Shown here: positions 19,545 to 29,839 of the stretch, in pieces
Position numbering within the stretch: the first letter of the stretch is position 1
How the letters are laid out: each line of letters begins with the position of its first letter
DNA from: Paracoccaceae bacterium
GTDB lineage: Bacteria; Pseudomonadota; Alphaproteobacteria; Rhodobacterales; Rhodobacteraceae
Direction: 5' to 3'
Length of the DNA: 64,000 nucleotides
Assembly (NCBI GenBank): GCA_020425085.1
Contig: JAGQRW010000001.1
Location: 1 to 64,000, forward strand
Notes under the pieces: model-generated
The model's input: the letters and a program-made list of their open reading frames with translations, nothing else
Databases searched by the model: none
Told to the model about the DNA's origin: nothing
Position numbers and translations under genes: made by a program

Positions 19545-20873
19545 TTATTCGGATTCCACCTTGTCGCTGCTTACCAGACCAACCGGTTGCCCGACGACGA
19601 CAACGCGCAAGTCCTCGGGGCGCATCAGGCGTTTCGCCACCCGGCGCACATCCTCAAGCGTGACTGCGTTCACCTTGTCATTGCGGGTTTTCAGATAGCT
19701 GGCGGGCAGATCATCAAGCTGCATGTTGGCCAGAATTCCCGCAATCCGCGCATTGCCATCAAACCTGAGCGGATAGGCCCCGGTCAGATAGCGTTTGGCA
19801 GCTTCTAGTTCCTCGGCGGTAATGCCATCTTCGGCCATCTTGCGCCATTCGTCACGTATAACCGCAATCGCCTCGGCAATCCGGTCATTGGCCGACGCGA
19901 CCGACCCCAGGTAAAGATCCGCCAGATCGTAAGACGCCAGATAGGTATAAACGCCATAGGTCAGCCCGCGCTTTTCCCTGACCTCATTTGCCAGCCGCGA
20001 GGTGAAACCATTCGCCCCCAGCACCTGATTCATCACATATGCGGTAAAAAAATCCGGATCGGTACGCCGAATACCCGCGTGACCGAAAACCGCTACCGAT
20101 TGCGGCGTTGGCAGATCGACCACCGTTAAACCACCGGTCAGCAACAGCTTGGCGCGTTCAGGCATCGGGGCGCCGGTTTCCGGTAGCGCACCCAACAGAT
20201 TGTCCAGCATCACGCCAAGTTGTTCGGCACTGATGTCACCAACCGCCGCCACATAAACCCGATCCCGCGCCAGGGCGTTCCGGTAGGCGGTTATCATATC
20301 TTCACGATTGAGGCGGTTCACACTGTCGACATCGCCGGTCGAAGGCGTGCCATAGGGATGATCGCCATATGCCAGCTTGTCAAACGTATCCGAAGCAATC
20401 TGGTTCGGATCCTTCTGGTTGCCAGCGATGATCGAAACCACCTGCGCCCGCACCCGGTCCAGCGCCGCCTGATCGAACCGCGGCTGTTGCAGCGCCTTGC
20501 GCAGCAATTCCTCGGCTTGGGCGCGATTTTCCGTCAAAAATTGCGCCGAAACCGAAACCGCATCGCCATGCGCGTCAAAACTGAAACTGGCGGCCAGTTC
20601 TTCGCGTGCCTTAAGGTAGGCCGCGGCGTCCAGATCGCCCGCCCCTTCCTCCAGCAGGCCGGACATCATGTATGTCGCGCCGCGCTTGCCCGTCAGATCA
20701 AGACTGGTGCCTCCCTTGAAACGGATTTCCAGTGCGATGAACGGGATCGAATGTTCTTCAACCAGCCATGCCTTGATGCCACCGGGTGAGGTTACGGTCT
20801 GCACATCAATTTCCGCCCGCGCCGGCAGGGCCGAGGCCAGAACCAACAGGATAATTGCCAGAAAACGCATCAT
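19545..20873 (-). CDS. M16 family peptidase-like protein, inactive partner
   Basis: A 442-residue secreted M16 (insulinase/pitrilysin family) protein. A signal peptide ([17 protein letters not shown]) precedes the mature N-terminus. The HxxEH zinc motif is absent: the corresponding segment reads [13 protein letters not shown]. This is therefore the non-catalytic partner of the gene upstream, as in bacterial heterodimeric M16B peptidases and the mitochondrial processing peptidase. A typical R/Y substrate-binding region near the C-terminal half is retained ([13 protein letters not shown]). Its start overlaps the upstream peptidase stop (ATGA), so the two subunits should be made in equal amounts. 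Confidence 0.92.
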   Translation of the reverse strand: MMRFLAIILLVLASALPARAEIDVQTVTSPGGIKAWLVEEHSIPFIALEIRFKGGTSLDLTGKRGATYMMSGLLEEGAGDLDAAAYLKAREELAASFSFDAHGDAVSVSAQFLTENRAQAEELLRKALQQPRFDQAALDRVRAQVVSIIAGNQKDPNQIASDTFDKLAYGDHPYGTPSTGDVDSVNRLNREDMITAYRNALARDRVYVAAVGDISAEQLGVMLDNLLGALPETGAPMPERAKLLLTGGLTVVDLPTPQSVAVFGHAGIRRTDPDFFTAYVMNQVLGANGFTSRLANEVREKRGLTYGVYTYLASYDLADLYLGSVASANDRIAEAIAVIRDEWRKMAEDGITAEELEAAKRYLTGAYPLRFDGNARIAGILANMQLDDLPASYLKTRNDKVNAVTLEDVRRVAKRLMRPEDLRVVVVGQPVGLVSSDKVESE

Positions 20874-22216
20874 TCGCCCCCTTCATCATCGTCCGATCGC
20901 ATCAGCCAGCCGGTAACGGAACGGCGGCGGTCAAACACCTGACGCGCTGCTGCCATCACATCCTCGGAGGTAACCGATTGCAGGATTTCCGGCCAGGCCT
21001 GTACATCGGCAATGGTCAGGCCTGAGGTCAAAGCCTCGCCATAGCGCCGCGCGATGCCCTGGATATTGTCGCGGGCATAAATCTCATCGGCGCGGACCTG
21101 CATCTTCAGGCGGGCCAGGTGATCCTCGTCAACGCCGTTTTCAAGGAATTCCGCCAAAACCGCATCCATCGCATCTTCGCCCGCTTGCAGGGTGATACCC
21201 TCCTTGGGCACCACCACCAGAGCAAACCCCGATTTGTCCAGCGACAGGCCGTCATAATAAGCCGAAACATGCAGCGCGATCTTCTGCTTCAGTTGCAATT
21301 CCTGACCCAGTACCGAAGATATGCCGCTGCCACCCAGAAGTTCCGCCAGAATGGTCAGCGCCGCCGCCTGCTTCTGATCGCCGGGGTTGCGTTCTTCCGC
21401 CAGATAGGTGCGGATGATGTAAGGCTGGGAAACCCGGCTATCGACATAGCTAAGCCGCCTTGGCGAGATCTGAGGCGGTTCACTCGGTCTGTGGCGCGGC
21501 ATGAGATCTGGTGTCGGTTGCAGTTGGCCATAATACCGTTCCGCCAACTGCCTGACCTCGACCGGATCGACATCGCCGGCAACCACCAGCACCGCGTTGT
21601 TCGGTGCATAGTATTTCCGATAGAACTCCAGCGCATCACGCCGGTTCAGTTGCTTGATCTCGTGTTTCCAGCCGATTATCGGAATGCCGTAGTGATGGTT
21701 GAGGTAAAGCGAGGCCATACGCTGTTCGGAAAATAGTGCACCGGGGTTATTCTCGGTGCGTGAGTTCCGTTCCTCCAGCACCACGTCGCGTTCGGTGGTG
21801 ACATCATTGTCGCTGAGGATCAGACCGCGCATCCGGTCTGATTCCATCTCCATCATCAGGGCCAGCCGGTCAGCGGCAACCCTTTGAAAATAGCCGGTGT
21901 AATCATATGAAGTGAACGCATTTTCCGAGCCGCCATTGGCCGCAACCACACGCGAAAACTCGCCCGGACCGAAATTCTCGGTGCCCTTGAACATCAGATG
22001 TTCCAACAGATGCGCAATGCCGGACTTGCCGGGTTGTTCATCGGCGGCACCGATCCGATACCAGACCATATGCGTCACCACAGGTGCGCGGTGATCCTCG
22101 ATCACCACCACATCCATGCCGTTATCCAGTGAAAAGCTGGTGATGTTTTCCGCTGCGGCCGCAACCGCCAACGTCAACAGGGCGACGACCCCCAGGCCGA
22201 CTTGCCGCAGGTACAT
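20870..22216 (-). CDS. M16 family zinc metallopeptidase, active subunit
   Basis: A 448-residue secreted peptidase of the M16B family. A signal peptide of about 22 residues is followed by the inverted zinc motif HLLEH in GIAHLLEHLMFKGTENF; the downstream glutamate ligand lies in VVLEERNSRTEN. It probably acts in the periplasm together with the inactive subunit encoded next, with which it overlaps by four bases. Its order after DUF3035 and lspA suggests an envelope-maintenance operon. The natural substrate is not known. Confidence 0.93.
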   Translation of the reverse strand: MYLRQVGLGVVALLTLAVAAAAENITSFSLDNGMDVVVIEDHRAPVVTHMVWYRIGAADEQPGKSGIAHLLEHLMFKGTENFGPGEFSRVVAANGGSENAFTSYDYTGYFQRVAADRLALMMEMESDRMRGLILSDNDVTTERDVVLEERNSRTENNPGALFSEQRMASLYLNHHYGIPIIGWKHEIKQLNRRDALEFYRKYYAPNNAVLVVAGDVDPVEVRQLAERYYGQLQPTPDLMPRHRPSEPPQISPRRLSYVDSRVSQPYIIRTYLAEERNPGDQKQAAALTILAELLGGSGISSVLGQELQLKQKIALHVSAYYDGLSLDKSGFALVVVPKEGITLQAGEDAMDAVLAEFLENGVDEDHLARLKMQVRADEIYARDNIQGIARRYGEALTSGLTIADVQAWPEILQSVTSEDVMAAARQVFDRRRSVTGWLMRSDDDEGGE

Positions 22217-22234
22217 ATCTCACTCCGAAACCGT

Positions 22235-22249
22235 TTCGTTCAAAACGAA
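22235..22249. promoter_or_regulatory. Small inverted repeat upstream of the M16 gene pair
   Basis: TTCGTT and AACGAA form a perfect 6-base dyad with a 3-base loop, 19 bases upstream of the M16 start codon. It could be a short hairpin near the ribosome site or a weak operator. The 111-base spacer otherwise shows nothing distinctive. Confidence 0.25.
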
Positions 22250-22327
22250 CTTAAAGAGATCGCACCAAGGCGCAAGCGGCAACAACAAAGAAGTGATCGT
22301 TTGTGCGGTCAATCCCGATCGCTGGTT

Positions 22328-22855
22328 CTATTGCTTTGGGTTTGGCGGGGCGGCAGGCGTGCGAACGCCCGAACGCCGCATCCGCTGCAATTCGGAATAA
22401 CGATCAAGCGACTGCTTTTCATAGGCTCCGAAATAAACCGTCACCCCAAACAACCGCTCCAGCAGCTTGCCGCGATGTTTCTTGCGAAACTCCTGATCCT
22501 CATCGGCCAGGGCGGTACGGATATTGCCGTTGACGCCATAGCGTGAGGCGGTGGCAACGATGCCTTCATCGCCGCGCTGAATGCCATCGGCGGTCAGGTA
22601 TTTCGGATTGCCGCCAAGTGCCGCAACCGCGTCTGCTTTGGGCGTCGGGTCGGTCAGATTGCTGCCGCCAAGCGTTGGCGGCGGCAATTCGGCCAGATCC
22701 TTGGGCATGGTCAGCGGCTTGGTTGGCAGGATGGCGAATTCATCCGGCCCACCGCTGGAGCGCAGGTTCATCATGCCGCCTTCTTTACTTGAACAGGCGG
22801 AAAGTGCGACGACTGCCGAAAGCACCAGCAATATCGACCAACTAACCTTGGGCAT
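22328..22855 (-). CDS. DUF3035 lipoprotein
   Basis: A 175-residue lipoprotein of the DUF3035 family. The signal peptide ends with the lipobox LSAC, with cysteine near residue 21. The proline-rich segment EFAILPTKPLTMPKDLAELPPP is the hallmark of the family, and in Caulobacter a related protein belongs to the outer-membrane assembly (BAM) machinery. I chose ATG 22855 because GGAGGG sits four bases upstream; an earlier start at 22870 is less well placed. It follows lspA, the signal peptidase that would process it, by about 50 bases. Confidence 0.87.
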   Translation of the reverse strand: MPKVSWSILLVLSAVVALSACSSKEGGMMNLRSSGGPDEFAILPTKPLTMPKDLAELPPPTLGGSNLTDPTPKADAVAALGGNPKYLTADGIQRGDEGIVATASRYGVNGNIRTALADEDQEFRKKHRGKLLERLFGVTVYFGAYEKQSLDRYSELQRMRRSGVRTPAAPPNPKQ

Positions 22856-22906
22856 CTGTCCCTCCACCACTTGCTGAACCGGGTTTATCCCAGAAACACC
22901 GGCGCG

Positions 22907-23377
22907 TCACGCATGTTTGTCCTGTTTATTCGCATATAGCACAAGACCGAATGCGCCCAGAAAGATCGCAATGTCGGCAACATTGAAGGCATAAGGATTG
23001 TCAAAACCGCAACAGGACATGTTCAGAAAATCCGCTACCGCGCCATAAATCAGCCGGTCGAGTGAATTGCCGATGGCGCCGCCGATCACCAATCCCGCCG
23101 ACAGGCGCGCGATCTGACTGCCCATCGAGCGCGACCAAACCAGCAGCCAGGCCGATATCGCCAATGCCAGCGTCACCAGTATCCAACGCATTACCCCGGC
23201 ATCATTGGCAAACAAACCGAAATTGACACCGGTATTCCAGGCCATGCGAAAGCTGAGATATGGCGGCCATACCTCGATCAGCCCCAGCGTTTTCAAACCG
23301 GCCCATTCGACCACCGCTATTTTGACAAGCTGGTCAAACAACAGGGTCAGCAGGGCTGTGATCAGTGTCGGTTTCAC
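22907..23377 (-). CDS. lspA: Lipoprotein signal peptidase (signal peptidase II)
   Basis: A 156-residue membrane aspartyl protease that removes signal peptides of prolipoproteins. Four hydrophobic helices are evident. The catalytic aspartates lie in GNSLDRLIYGAVADF and FNVADIAIF, and NTGVNFG matches the conserved N-T-G region. The best start is GTG at 23375-23377. It lacks a clear Shine-Dalgarno, but upstream codons would lengthen the protein beyond the family norm and enter the purH gene. It sits between purH and a lipoprotein gene in the same direction. Confidence 0.92.
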   Translation of the reverse strand: MKPTLITALLTLLFDQLVKIAVVEWAGLKTLGLIEVWPPYLSFRMAWNTGVNFGLFANDAGVMRWILVTLALAISAWLLVWSRSMGSQIARLSAGLVIGGAIGNSLDRLIYGAVADFLNMSCCGFDNPYAFNVADIAIFLGAFGLVLYANKQDKHA

Positions 23378-23411
23378 GTTTTTGCTTTCGGTTTGGTCGG
23401 GTCTGACATGA

Positions 23412-25004
23412 TCAGTGCCGGAAATGCCGCATACCGGTGAACACCATCGCCAGCCCGGCATCATCGGCAGCGGCGATCACCTCGGCATCGCGCATCGACC
23501 CGCCCGGTTGGATAACCGCACAGGCCCCCGCCTCGGCTGCTGACAATAGACCGTCTGCGAAAGGAAAGAAGGCATCCGACGCCACGGCAGATCCCCGCGT
23601 CATGGGCTGTTCCAGACCCAATGCCGCAGCCATATCCTCGGCCTTGCGCGCGGCGATGCGCGCGGAATCGACCCGGCTCATCTGGCCCGCACCGATTCCA
23701 ACGGTCGCCAGATCGCGGACATAAACGATGGCGTTGGATTTCACATGCTTGGCTACACGCCAGGCAAACAGCATATCGTTCAGCTCCGCCTCGGTCGGGG
23801 TGCGTTTTGTCACCACCTTGAGATCACCGAGATGCAGCCGCCCGTTATCGCGGTCCTGCACCAGATAGCCGCCGGAAACCTGCCGCCAGATGCGCCCTTT
23901 GGCGGTAACATCAGGCAAACCGCCAGTGGTCAAAAGCCTTAGGTTCTTTTTCGCGGCAAAAATTTCTCGTGCTTCATCCGTGGCACCGGGGGCAATCACC
24001 ACTTCGGTAAAAATGCCGGTGATTTCATTGGCAGTCGCTGCATCCAGCACACCGTTGAGCGCGATGATGCCGCCAAAGGCCGAGGTCTGGTCGCACCTAA
24101 ATGCGGCGCGATATGCCTCGCACAAGCTGGCACCACGCGCCACGCCGCAGGGGTTGGCGTGCTTGATGATTGCCACGGCCGGGCCATCCTTGGGATCAAA
24201 TTCGGCCACCAGTTCAAATGCGGCATCGGTGTCGTTGATGTTGTTGTAACTCAACTCCTTACCCTGCCATTGCCGGGCGGTCGCAACACCTTCACGCACC
24301 GATCCGTCCTTGTAAAACGCCGCCGACTGGTGTGGGTTTTCGCCGTAACGCAGGCTTTGCGCCAGCATGCCCGCCACCGCGCGGCGACGTGGTTCAGACT
24401 GACCCAACGCGTCTGCCATCCAGCCGGACACCGCAGCGTCATAAGCTGCCGTGCGCGCATAGGCGGTCAACGCCAGACGCTGGCGAAAGGCGAATGAGGT
24501 CGCGCCCTTGCCCGCGCGAAGTTCATCCAGCAGCGGTGCATAGTCTTCGACATCCACCACCACATTGACAAAACCGTGGTTCTTGGCCGCCGCGCGGATC
24601 ATCGCCGGGCCACCGATGTCGATGTTCTCGATGCAGGTCTGATAATCGGCCCCCGCCGCCACCGTGGCCTCGAACGGATAAAGGTTGACCACCAAGAGGT
24701 CGATCGCCTCGATCCCGTGTTCCGCCATTGCCGCCCGATGCTGATGGTTGTCGCGCAACGCCAATAGGCCGCCGTGCACCATCGGATGCAGGGTTTTCAC
24801 CCGCCCATCCATCATTTCCGGGAACCGGGTGATTTCCGACACGTCCCTGACGGCAAGACCGGCCTCGCGGATCGCATGGGCGGTGCCGCCGGTCGACAAG
24901 AGTTCAACACCCATCGCCACCAGTTCCCGCGCCAGATCAATCAGGCCAGTTTTGTCGGAAACGGAAATCAGGGCACGGCGCACCGGCACCATATCGTTGT
25001 TCAT
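23412..25004 (-). CDS. purH: Bifunctional AICAR formyltransferase / IMP cyclohydrolase
   Basis: A 530-residue enzyme catalysing the last two steps of purine synthesis to IMP. The N-terminal MGS-like IMP cyclohydrolase domain starts [17 protein letters not shown] and includes [10 protein letters not shown]. The C-terminal AICAR transformylase domain has the signature KHANPCGVA with its catalytic lysine and histidine. I chose ATG 25004, preceded by AAGGAA, over a start 24 codons upstream that would nearly touch the heparinase gene. It lies 28 bases after that gene and is followed by lspA. Confidence 0.96.
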   Translation of the reverse strand: MNNDMVPVRRALISVSDKTGLIDLARELVAMGVELLSTGGTAHAIREAGLAVRDVSEITRFPEMMDGRVKTLHPMVHGGLLALRDNHQHRAAMAEHGIEAIDLLVVNLYPFEATVAAGADYQTCIENIDIGGPAMIRAAAKNHGFVNVVVDVEDYAPLLDELRAGKGATSFAFRQRLALTAYARTAAYDAAVSGWMADALGQSEPRRRAVAGMLAQSLRYGENPHQSAAFYKDGSVREGVATARQWQGKELSYNNINDTDAAFELVAEFDPKDGPAVAIIKHANPCGVARGASLCEAYRAAFRCDQTSAFGGIIALNGVLDAATANEITGIFTEVVIAPGATDEAREIFAAKKNLRLLTTGGLPDVTAKGRIWRQVSGGYLVQDRDNGRLHLGDLKVVTKRTPTEAELNDMLFAWRVAKHVKSNAIVYVRDLATVGIGAGQMSRVDSARIAARKAEDMAAALGLEQPMTRGSAVASDAFFPFADGLLSAAEAGACAVIQPGGSMRDAEVIAAADDAGLAMVFTGMRHFRH

Positions 25005-25032
25005 CGGGAAGGGTTCCTTTGGTCGGTATTGT

Positions 25033-26787
25033 CTAGTTGTCGTCCGGTTCCACATCCCGGATATGTTTGTTGCCATCCTGCGCGCGGGTCAGCGACCAGC
25101 TTACCTGGCTCGAATAGTCCAAAACGATATCGGATAAAACGATCTGTTTTGTCGCGCGTATCTCAAGGCGCCCGCGTTCAAGGTAAACACTGGCGTCCAG
25201 CGCGACACTGGCGTCGCTATGATGGCGGAAAACCCAAACCTCGCCACTTTTCAGCGCCAGCGACACAGCGGTGCCGCCTAGGCCGATCTCGGCCTCGATA
25301 TCCGGGTGAATATGAAACCGGATATCAAATCTTATGCCGTCGCCGCCTTCGCGCTTCTGAAGTTCCTCGAACCGGATCCGGTCTTTTTCGGACAACGCCC
25401 CCAAAGTGTCACGGCCCCGCAACTCGCGCCCGTCCAGCGACAGATCAAGCCTGCGCATGTGATGCAGGCCATGGGTTTTCGCATAGCCGTTATGGCTGGC
25501 CATGAAGGCCGATCCCTCATGGCCGGAATACTGCTGTACGCGCACCTGATCCGGGCCATCCACCAGCCTTTCGTGAATGACACCGGCATGGGCGCGAGCA
25601 AAACGAGACGAGGAATAGCGATCGACCGCCAGCGTCGAATGCGAGGGCGTGGCACGAGCCGCGCGCCGCCAGGCGGTGCCGAATTCCACACCCGAGCCGC
25701 AGTTGACAATGATCGGCCGTCTTCCCGAGGTCAGTTCGAACGCCAGCGTGCTGGCATGCGCGGTAAGGGCATCATCGCCGCGAGGCGGAATATCGGCGTC
25801 GACGATGATGCTGCTGCGCCCGGCCGAAAGACGGGCGAAGCCCATGGCAAGCCCGCTGCGCGGCCCGGCGCGGATGCCTGAAAGCGCCAGCGCCTGATCC
25901 AGGCGCCCCGCCACGCCACGCCCGCCGCCGTGAAACCTTGCCAGCGAACCATCGGCATGTTGCAGCGCCCGAAGACAGGGCGCGATCCGCATGATTGCCT
26001 GCATATGCGCCGCCCCTGGCATATGTCCGCCTTCGCCCAGCGCCGATGCGGCCCAGGTCAGCAGCGAAAATATCTCCATCAGTTCTTCGGGATTGCGTGA
26101 CGGGATTGCGCCGCTCTGATCAATCCGCCGCGCACATTCCTGCGCCAACCTGCGCGCGGTCGAAGTCACCACCTTCTGCTGACCTTCCAGCGCCAGCCCG
26201 GCATATAGCAGACCGCAAAGCGCCTCGAACCTTGGTAATCCCATCGGGGCGGAACGCCAGCGTTTGGCCAAAAATCGTGCCTGCCGCGCCAGGTTGCGGT
26301 AAAACCGGTCCGTCTGATCGCGGTCCATGTCCTTGATCAAAAACAGCGCATGGTTGATCCAGCGGATCATCCGCCGCCCGGCAAGTTCCGGCAGCCATCC
26401 AGGCCCCTTGCCGCGGCCGTAAAGATCAATCCACTCGATCAGCCAGCCTTGGGCCAGTTCCCGCGCCGACCGGTCGCCGACTGCCGCCAGATCATCCAGC
26501 CAGACAAAGCCCTGTATCTGCGTTTCAAATCCGGCATCAGGGCTGTCAAGTTGCCAGATCGAGGCATCGGGCGCGCGCACCAACTGACCGGCAAACATGA
26601 ACCGCCCCTCGATCAACTGCCGGCCACGCACCAGCGAACCTATGGTCTTGGGTTCGGGCTGGGTGATCAGCGCCGTCACCGGTCGCGCCAACCCGCCAAG
26701 CCGCGCATAAAGGCGGTTCAGTACCCGGTTCTGCGCTAATGCCACCCGCGTGCGCAACGCCGGACGGGCCAGGGCCTGATCATCCAT
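25033..26787 (-). CDS. Heparinase II/III family protein
   Basis: A 584-residue protein of the heparinase II/III-like family, with an N-terminal alpha-toroid region and a C-terminal beta-sandwich. No signal peptide is seen: the N-terminus [19 protein letters not shown] is not hydrophobic enough. Family members usually degrade uronic-acid polysaccharides in the periplasm, so the apparent cytoplasmic location and the position between rsmB and purH are odd. The region [23 protein letters not shown] contains conserved family residues, with a histidine before the SxL. Polysaccharide lyase activity is not assured. Confidence 0.85.
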   Translation of the reverse strand: MDDQALARPALRTRVALAQNRVLNRLYARLGGLARPVTALITQPEPKTIGSLVRGRQLIEGRFMFAGQLVRAPDASIWQLDSPDAGFETQIQGFVWLDDLAAVGDRSARELAQGWLIEWIDLYGRGKGPGWLPELAGRRMIRWINHALFLIKDMDRDQTDRFYRNLARQARFLAKRWRSAPMGLPRFEALCGLLYAGLALEGQQKVVTSTARRLAQECARRIDQSGAIPSRNPEELMEIFSLLTWAASALGEGGHMPGAAHMQAIMRIAPCLRALQHADGSLARFHGGGRGVAGRLDQALALSGIRAGPRSGLAMGFARLSAGRSSIIVDADIPPRGDDALTAHASTLAFELTSGRRPIIVNCGSGVEFGTAWRRAARATPSHSTLAVDRYSSSRFARAHAGVIHERLVDGPDQVRVQQYSGHEGSAFMASHNGYAKTHGLHHMRRLDLSLDGRELRGRDTLGALSEKDRIRFEELQKREGGDGIRFDIRFHIHPDIEAEIGLGGTAVSLALKSGEVWVFRHHSDASVALDASVYLERGRLEIRATKQIVLSDIVLDYSSQVSWSLTRAQDGNKHIRDVEPDDN

Positions 26788-26891
26788 TCAAGGTTCTGCC
26801 GATGCTCATTTCATCTTTATTTTCGCGCATCCTATCGCCAACACGAATCGCTGTCACCCGGACATTGCAGCCCTGATCGGAAATCCGCCGG

Positions 26892-28181
26892 TCATGATTT
26901 CTGCAACAAAGCCAGGTAAAAACCATCCATACCGCCAAGTTCCGGCCAGTAATCCGGGCGCAACCGCAGCCCGCCTTCGGGTGTGACCCAGTCGGGGTCG
27001 ACTCCAAGGCCGACCGCATCAAACGGCATCACCCGCATATCGGGATGCCGCGCCAGCGCCTGTTCCACCTGGGTTTCCCCTTCGCGCGGCAACAGCGAAC
27101 AGGTACAGTAGACCAGCCGGCCACCACCCGCGAGCATTGCAAAAGCGGCGTCGATCATGTCGGCCTGCATCTTGAATAACAGCGACATATCCACCCCGGC
27201 CTTGACAAAGGGCAGATCAGGGTGGCGGCGAATGGTGCCGGTCGCCGAACAGGGCGCATCCAGCAGGATTGCCGCAAAGGTTTCGGCAGGTTGCCAGTCC
27301 AGCACATCCTCGACCAGCAGGTTCGCATTCAGGCGCACGCGGTTCAGGTTTTCCCGGATGCGGTGCATGCGCATATCCGAAATATCCACCGCCGTAACCT
27401 TTGCCCCCGCCGCCGCAAGCTGCATTGTCTTGCCACCGGGTGCGGCGCAAAGATCAAGCACAGGCAATTCCCTGACATCCCCCAACAGCCGCGCAGGCAG
27501 CGCCGCCGCTGCATCCTGTACCCACCAATCGCCGGTATCGAACCCCTCAAGGGCGGTCACCTGCACCCGCCCGCCAAGCCGGATTGAACCGGTCGGCAAA
27601 ACCTGCGCCTTCAGCTTTTCGGCCCATTCGGCGGCCTTGGCCGGTTCCTTCAGCGTCAAGTCAATCGCAGCCCCGGCCTGATGCGCCGCCTCGATGGTTT
27701 GAACCGCATCAGTCCCGAAATGCCGTGCCACCGGTTTTGCCAGCCATGAGGGCAGGGCTTGCGGTTTCTGCGCCTCCCAGATCGGCCTGCCGCCTTCGGC
27801 CAGCTTTCTGGCAACCGCATTGGTCAGGCCCGCCAGATGGCCGGATTTCGGGCTGCCGCGCACGATCTCGACCGCCGCATTCACCGCACCGTGGGCGGCG
27901 GTGCCTTCGGACAGAATCTCGAACGCCGCCAGCCTCAGGGCGTTCCTTACCTTGGGCGGCGGGGATTTTTCAAGAAAAGCATCCAGAACCGCATCCAGCC
28001 CCTGTAGATGCCGCAGCACCCCGGTCGCCAAAGATTGCGCCCTTGCGCGATCCGCAGGGCCAAGCCGCACCAGCGGACCCTGTTCACCTTGCAACATTTC
28101 AGACATCAGGCGTTTGTCAAACAGAACGCCATGCAGGATCTGCGTCGCAGCCAGTCTTGCGGCAATGCCTTTGCTGGTCAT
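26892..28181 (-). CDS. rsmB: 16S rRNA cytosine-5 methyltransferase, RsmB/NOP family
   Basis: A 429-residue SAM-dependent rRNA m5C methyltransferase. An N-terminal NusB-like RNA-binding domain (residues about 5-135) precedes the Rossmann methyltransferase domain. The SAM motif is LDLCAAPGGKT. The two catalytic cysteines sit in APCSATGTIRRHP and YCTCSLLPREGE, as in RsmB/Nop2 proteins. The start at 28179-28181 faces a divergent small gene at 28256. It probably begins the leftward run rsmB, heparinase-like, purH. It modifies a cytosine of 16S rRNA by family knowledge. Confidence 0.93.
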   Translation of the reverse strand: MTSKGIAARLAATQILHGVLFDKRLMSEMLQGEQGPLVRLGPADRARAQSLATGVLRHLQGLDAVLDAFLEKSPPPKVRNALRLAAFEILSEGTAAHGAVNAAVEIVRGSPKSGHLAGLTNAVARKLAEGGRPIWEAQKPQALPSWLAKPVARHFGTDAVQTIEAAHQAGAAIDLTLKEPAKAAEWAEKLKAQVLPTGSIRLGGRVQVTALEGFDTGDWWVQDAAAALPARLLGDVRELPVLDLCAAPGGKTMQLAAAGAKVTAVDISDMRMHRIRENLNRVRLNANLLVEDVLDWQPAETFAAILLDAPCSATGTIRRHPDLPFVKAGVDMSLLFKMQADMIDAAFAMLAGGGRLVYCTCSLLPREGETQVEQALARHPDMRVMPFDAVGLGVDPDWVTPEGGLRLRPDYWPELGGMDGFYLALLQKS

Positions 28182-28255
28182 CCGAAGATCCTTCCTTGCC
28201 GAGCCTTGGGGCGGGCGTATATGAACAAGGCACCTGCCGCAAGGAGTCCGCCAAC

Positions 28256-28432
28256 ATGAACAAAACGATCAAAGAACTGCCTGAAGCCGCCAAACGCGCT
28301 CTGGCCGAGGCGGAGTTGCGCAAAAAGAACGCCGCAAAAACCGATATGCCGAGGGAGCTCGGCGGTCGTAACGGACCGGAACCCACCCGCTTTGGCGATT
28401 GGGAGAAAAAGGGAATTACCTCGGATTTCTAA
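28256..28432 (+). CDS. DUF1674 protein, SDHAF4-like succinate dehydrogenase assembly factor
   Basis: A 58-residue protein with the DUF1674 signature at its C-terminus: GGRNGPEPTRFGDWEKKG followed by ITSDF. Eukaryotic SDHAF4 and bacterial relatives bind the flavinated succinate dehydrogenase subunit and help assembly. The N-terminal half is a charged helix with many alanines and lysines. The start ATG is preceded by AAGGAG at a good distance. It is divergent from rsmB and converges on dapB. No succinate dehydrogenase genes are present here. Confidence 0.88.
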   Translation: MNKTIKELPEAAKRALAEAELRKKNAAKTDMPRELGGRNGPEPTRFGDWEKKGITSDF

Positions 28433-28465
28433 GTCGGTTCCATTATCGCGCACGCAATCTGGTCT

Positions 28466-28485
28466 GAAAACCGGTGCCGGTTTTC
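28466..28485. terminator. Bidirectional terminator hairpin between DUF1674 and dapB
   Basis: GAAAACCGG and CCGGTTTTC form a perfect 9-base inverted repeat around a 2-base centre, giving A-tract and T-tract ends on both strands. It lies between convergent genes, so it can end both transcripts. Confidence 0.65.
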
Positions 28486-28494
28486 GGAATGCGC

Positions 28495-29304
28495 CTATAA
28501 ACCCAGCACATCCATCATGTCATATTCACCGGGCTTTTGATCCTGCCCCCAAAGCGCGGCCCTAATCGCGCCACGGGCAAACAGCGCCCGGTCGGTAGCC
28601 ACATGTCTGAGCACGATGCGTTCGCCATCGGCGGCAAAAATTACGTCATGTTCGCCCACCACATCGCCGCCGCGAATGGCGGCAAACCCGATATGGCCGC
28701 GTTGACGCGCGCCGGTGATGCCGTCGCGCCCACGGTCGGATACATCGGCCAGCTTTACCCCCCGGCCCATCGCTGCGGCCTCGCCCAGCATCAATGCGGT
28801 GCCGGATGGCGCATCGACCTTGTGGCGATGATGGCTTTCCACCACCTCGATGTCGAAATCCTCGTCCAGCGCCGCCGCTACCTTTCTGGTTAGCTGCACT
28901 AACAGGTTGACCCCGACGCTCATGTTGCCCGCCCGCACGATGACTGCATGCCGCGCTGCCGCTTTGAATTTGGCCAGATCATGCGCCTCGAACCCGGTGG
29001 TACCGATCACATGCACCAGCCGCGCCTGCGCCGCCAGCGCCGCATGCTCCAGCGATGCCGCTGGCGAAGTGAAATCTATTACCGCCTGTGATCTTGCAAA
29101 CACCTCCAGCGGATCATCGCTTACGATCACGCCATTGGCGGCCCCGCCCATGCAAAGGCCCAGATCCTTGCCGATCCAGTCATGTCCCGCCCGGTCGGTC
29201 ACACCCGCCAGCACCGCCTTGTCGCTGGCTTCTACGGCGCGGATCAGCGTCTGGCCCATGCGCCCGGATGCGCCCATGATTGCAATCGCCGGCAAATCAC
29301 TCAT
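28495..29304 (-). CDS. dapB: 4-hydroxy-tetrahydrodipicolinate reductase
   Basis: A 269-residue enzyme of lysine and diaminopimelate synthesis. The N-terminal NAD(P)H-binding motif is [11 protein letters not shown]. The catalytic and substrate-binding motif [16 protein letters not shown] is near residues 151-166. The start ATG at 29302-29304 is preceded by GGAGGTG. A longer frame from 29436 was rejected, because its extra 44 residues do not resemble DapB and overlap the rbfA promoter side. Its presence shows that lysine is made by the diaminopimelate route, which bears on the role of the saccharopine enzymes at 13.2-15.4 kb. Confidence 0.96.
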   Translation of the reverse strand: MSDLPAIAIMGASGRMGQTLIRAVEASDKAVLAGVTDRAGHDWIGKDLGLCMGGAANGVIVSDDPLEVFARSQAVIDFTSPAASLEHAALAAQARLVHVIGTTGFEAHDLAKFKAAARHAVIVRAGNMSVGVNLLVQLTRKVAAALDEDFDIEVVESHHRHKVDAPSGTALMLGEAAAMGRGVKLADVSDRGRDGITGARQRGHIGFAAIRGGDVVGEHDVIFAADGERIVLRHVATDRALFARGAIRAALWGQDQKPGEYDMMDVLGL

Positions 29305-29428
29305 CTTCACCACCTCCAATGCCTTGATCCGGGCCAACCTGCCCGCCACCCCTGAGCATTGGCAGAGCATGCGCGTGGTTGCAACATCCGCATAACTCGA
29401 ATAAATCGGGCCGCGAAGGATTAGGCAG

Positions 29429-29839
29429 ATGAGCAAACACCGTAACAGCGAACATTCCGGCCCCTCGCAGCGTCAGTTGCGGGTCGGTGAACTTATCCGC
29501 CGCAGCCTGGCCGAAATGCTGACACGCGGCGAGGTATATGATGCTGATATTGCCCATATGTCGATCACCGTGGGTGAAGTCCGAACCAGCCCCGACCTCA
29601 AGGTTGCCACCGTGCATGTGATGCCGCTTGGCGGCCATGATGCCGATCTGGCGATTGCCGCCCTCAATCGCAACAAGGCCGAACTGCGCCGTCACCTCAA
29701 CCGCAGCGTAAAGTTGAAGTTTTCACCCGAATTGCGCTTTGTCGCCGACACCACCTTTGATCAGATGGATGAAACCCGGCGTTTGCTGGCGCAGGAAACC
29801 GTCAAACGCGATCTGGATGCGGATGACGACCGGGGCTGA
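29429..29839 (+). CDS. rbfA: 30S ribosome-binding factor A
   Basis: A 136-residue KH-fold protein that binds the 30S subunit and helps 16S rRNA maturation. The family features are [19 protein letters not shown] at the N-terminus, the central [19 protein letters not shown], and [18 protein letters not shown]. The acidic tail DLDADDDRG is typical of alphaproteobacteria. It is the first gene of a rightward operon: the sulfotransferase start lies inside its 3' end, and truB follows. The promoter should be in the 124-base spacer to dapB. Confidence 0.94.
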   Translation: MSKHRNSEHSGPSQRQLRVGELIRRSLAEMLTRGEVYDADIAHMSITVGEVRTSPDLKVATVHVMPLGGHDADLAIAALNRNKAELRRHLNRSVKLKFSPELRFVADTTFDQMDETRRLLAQETVKRDLDADDDRG

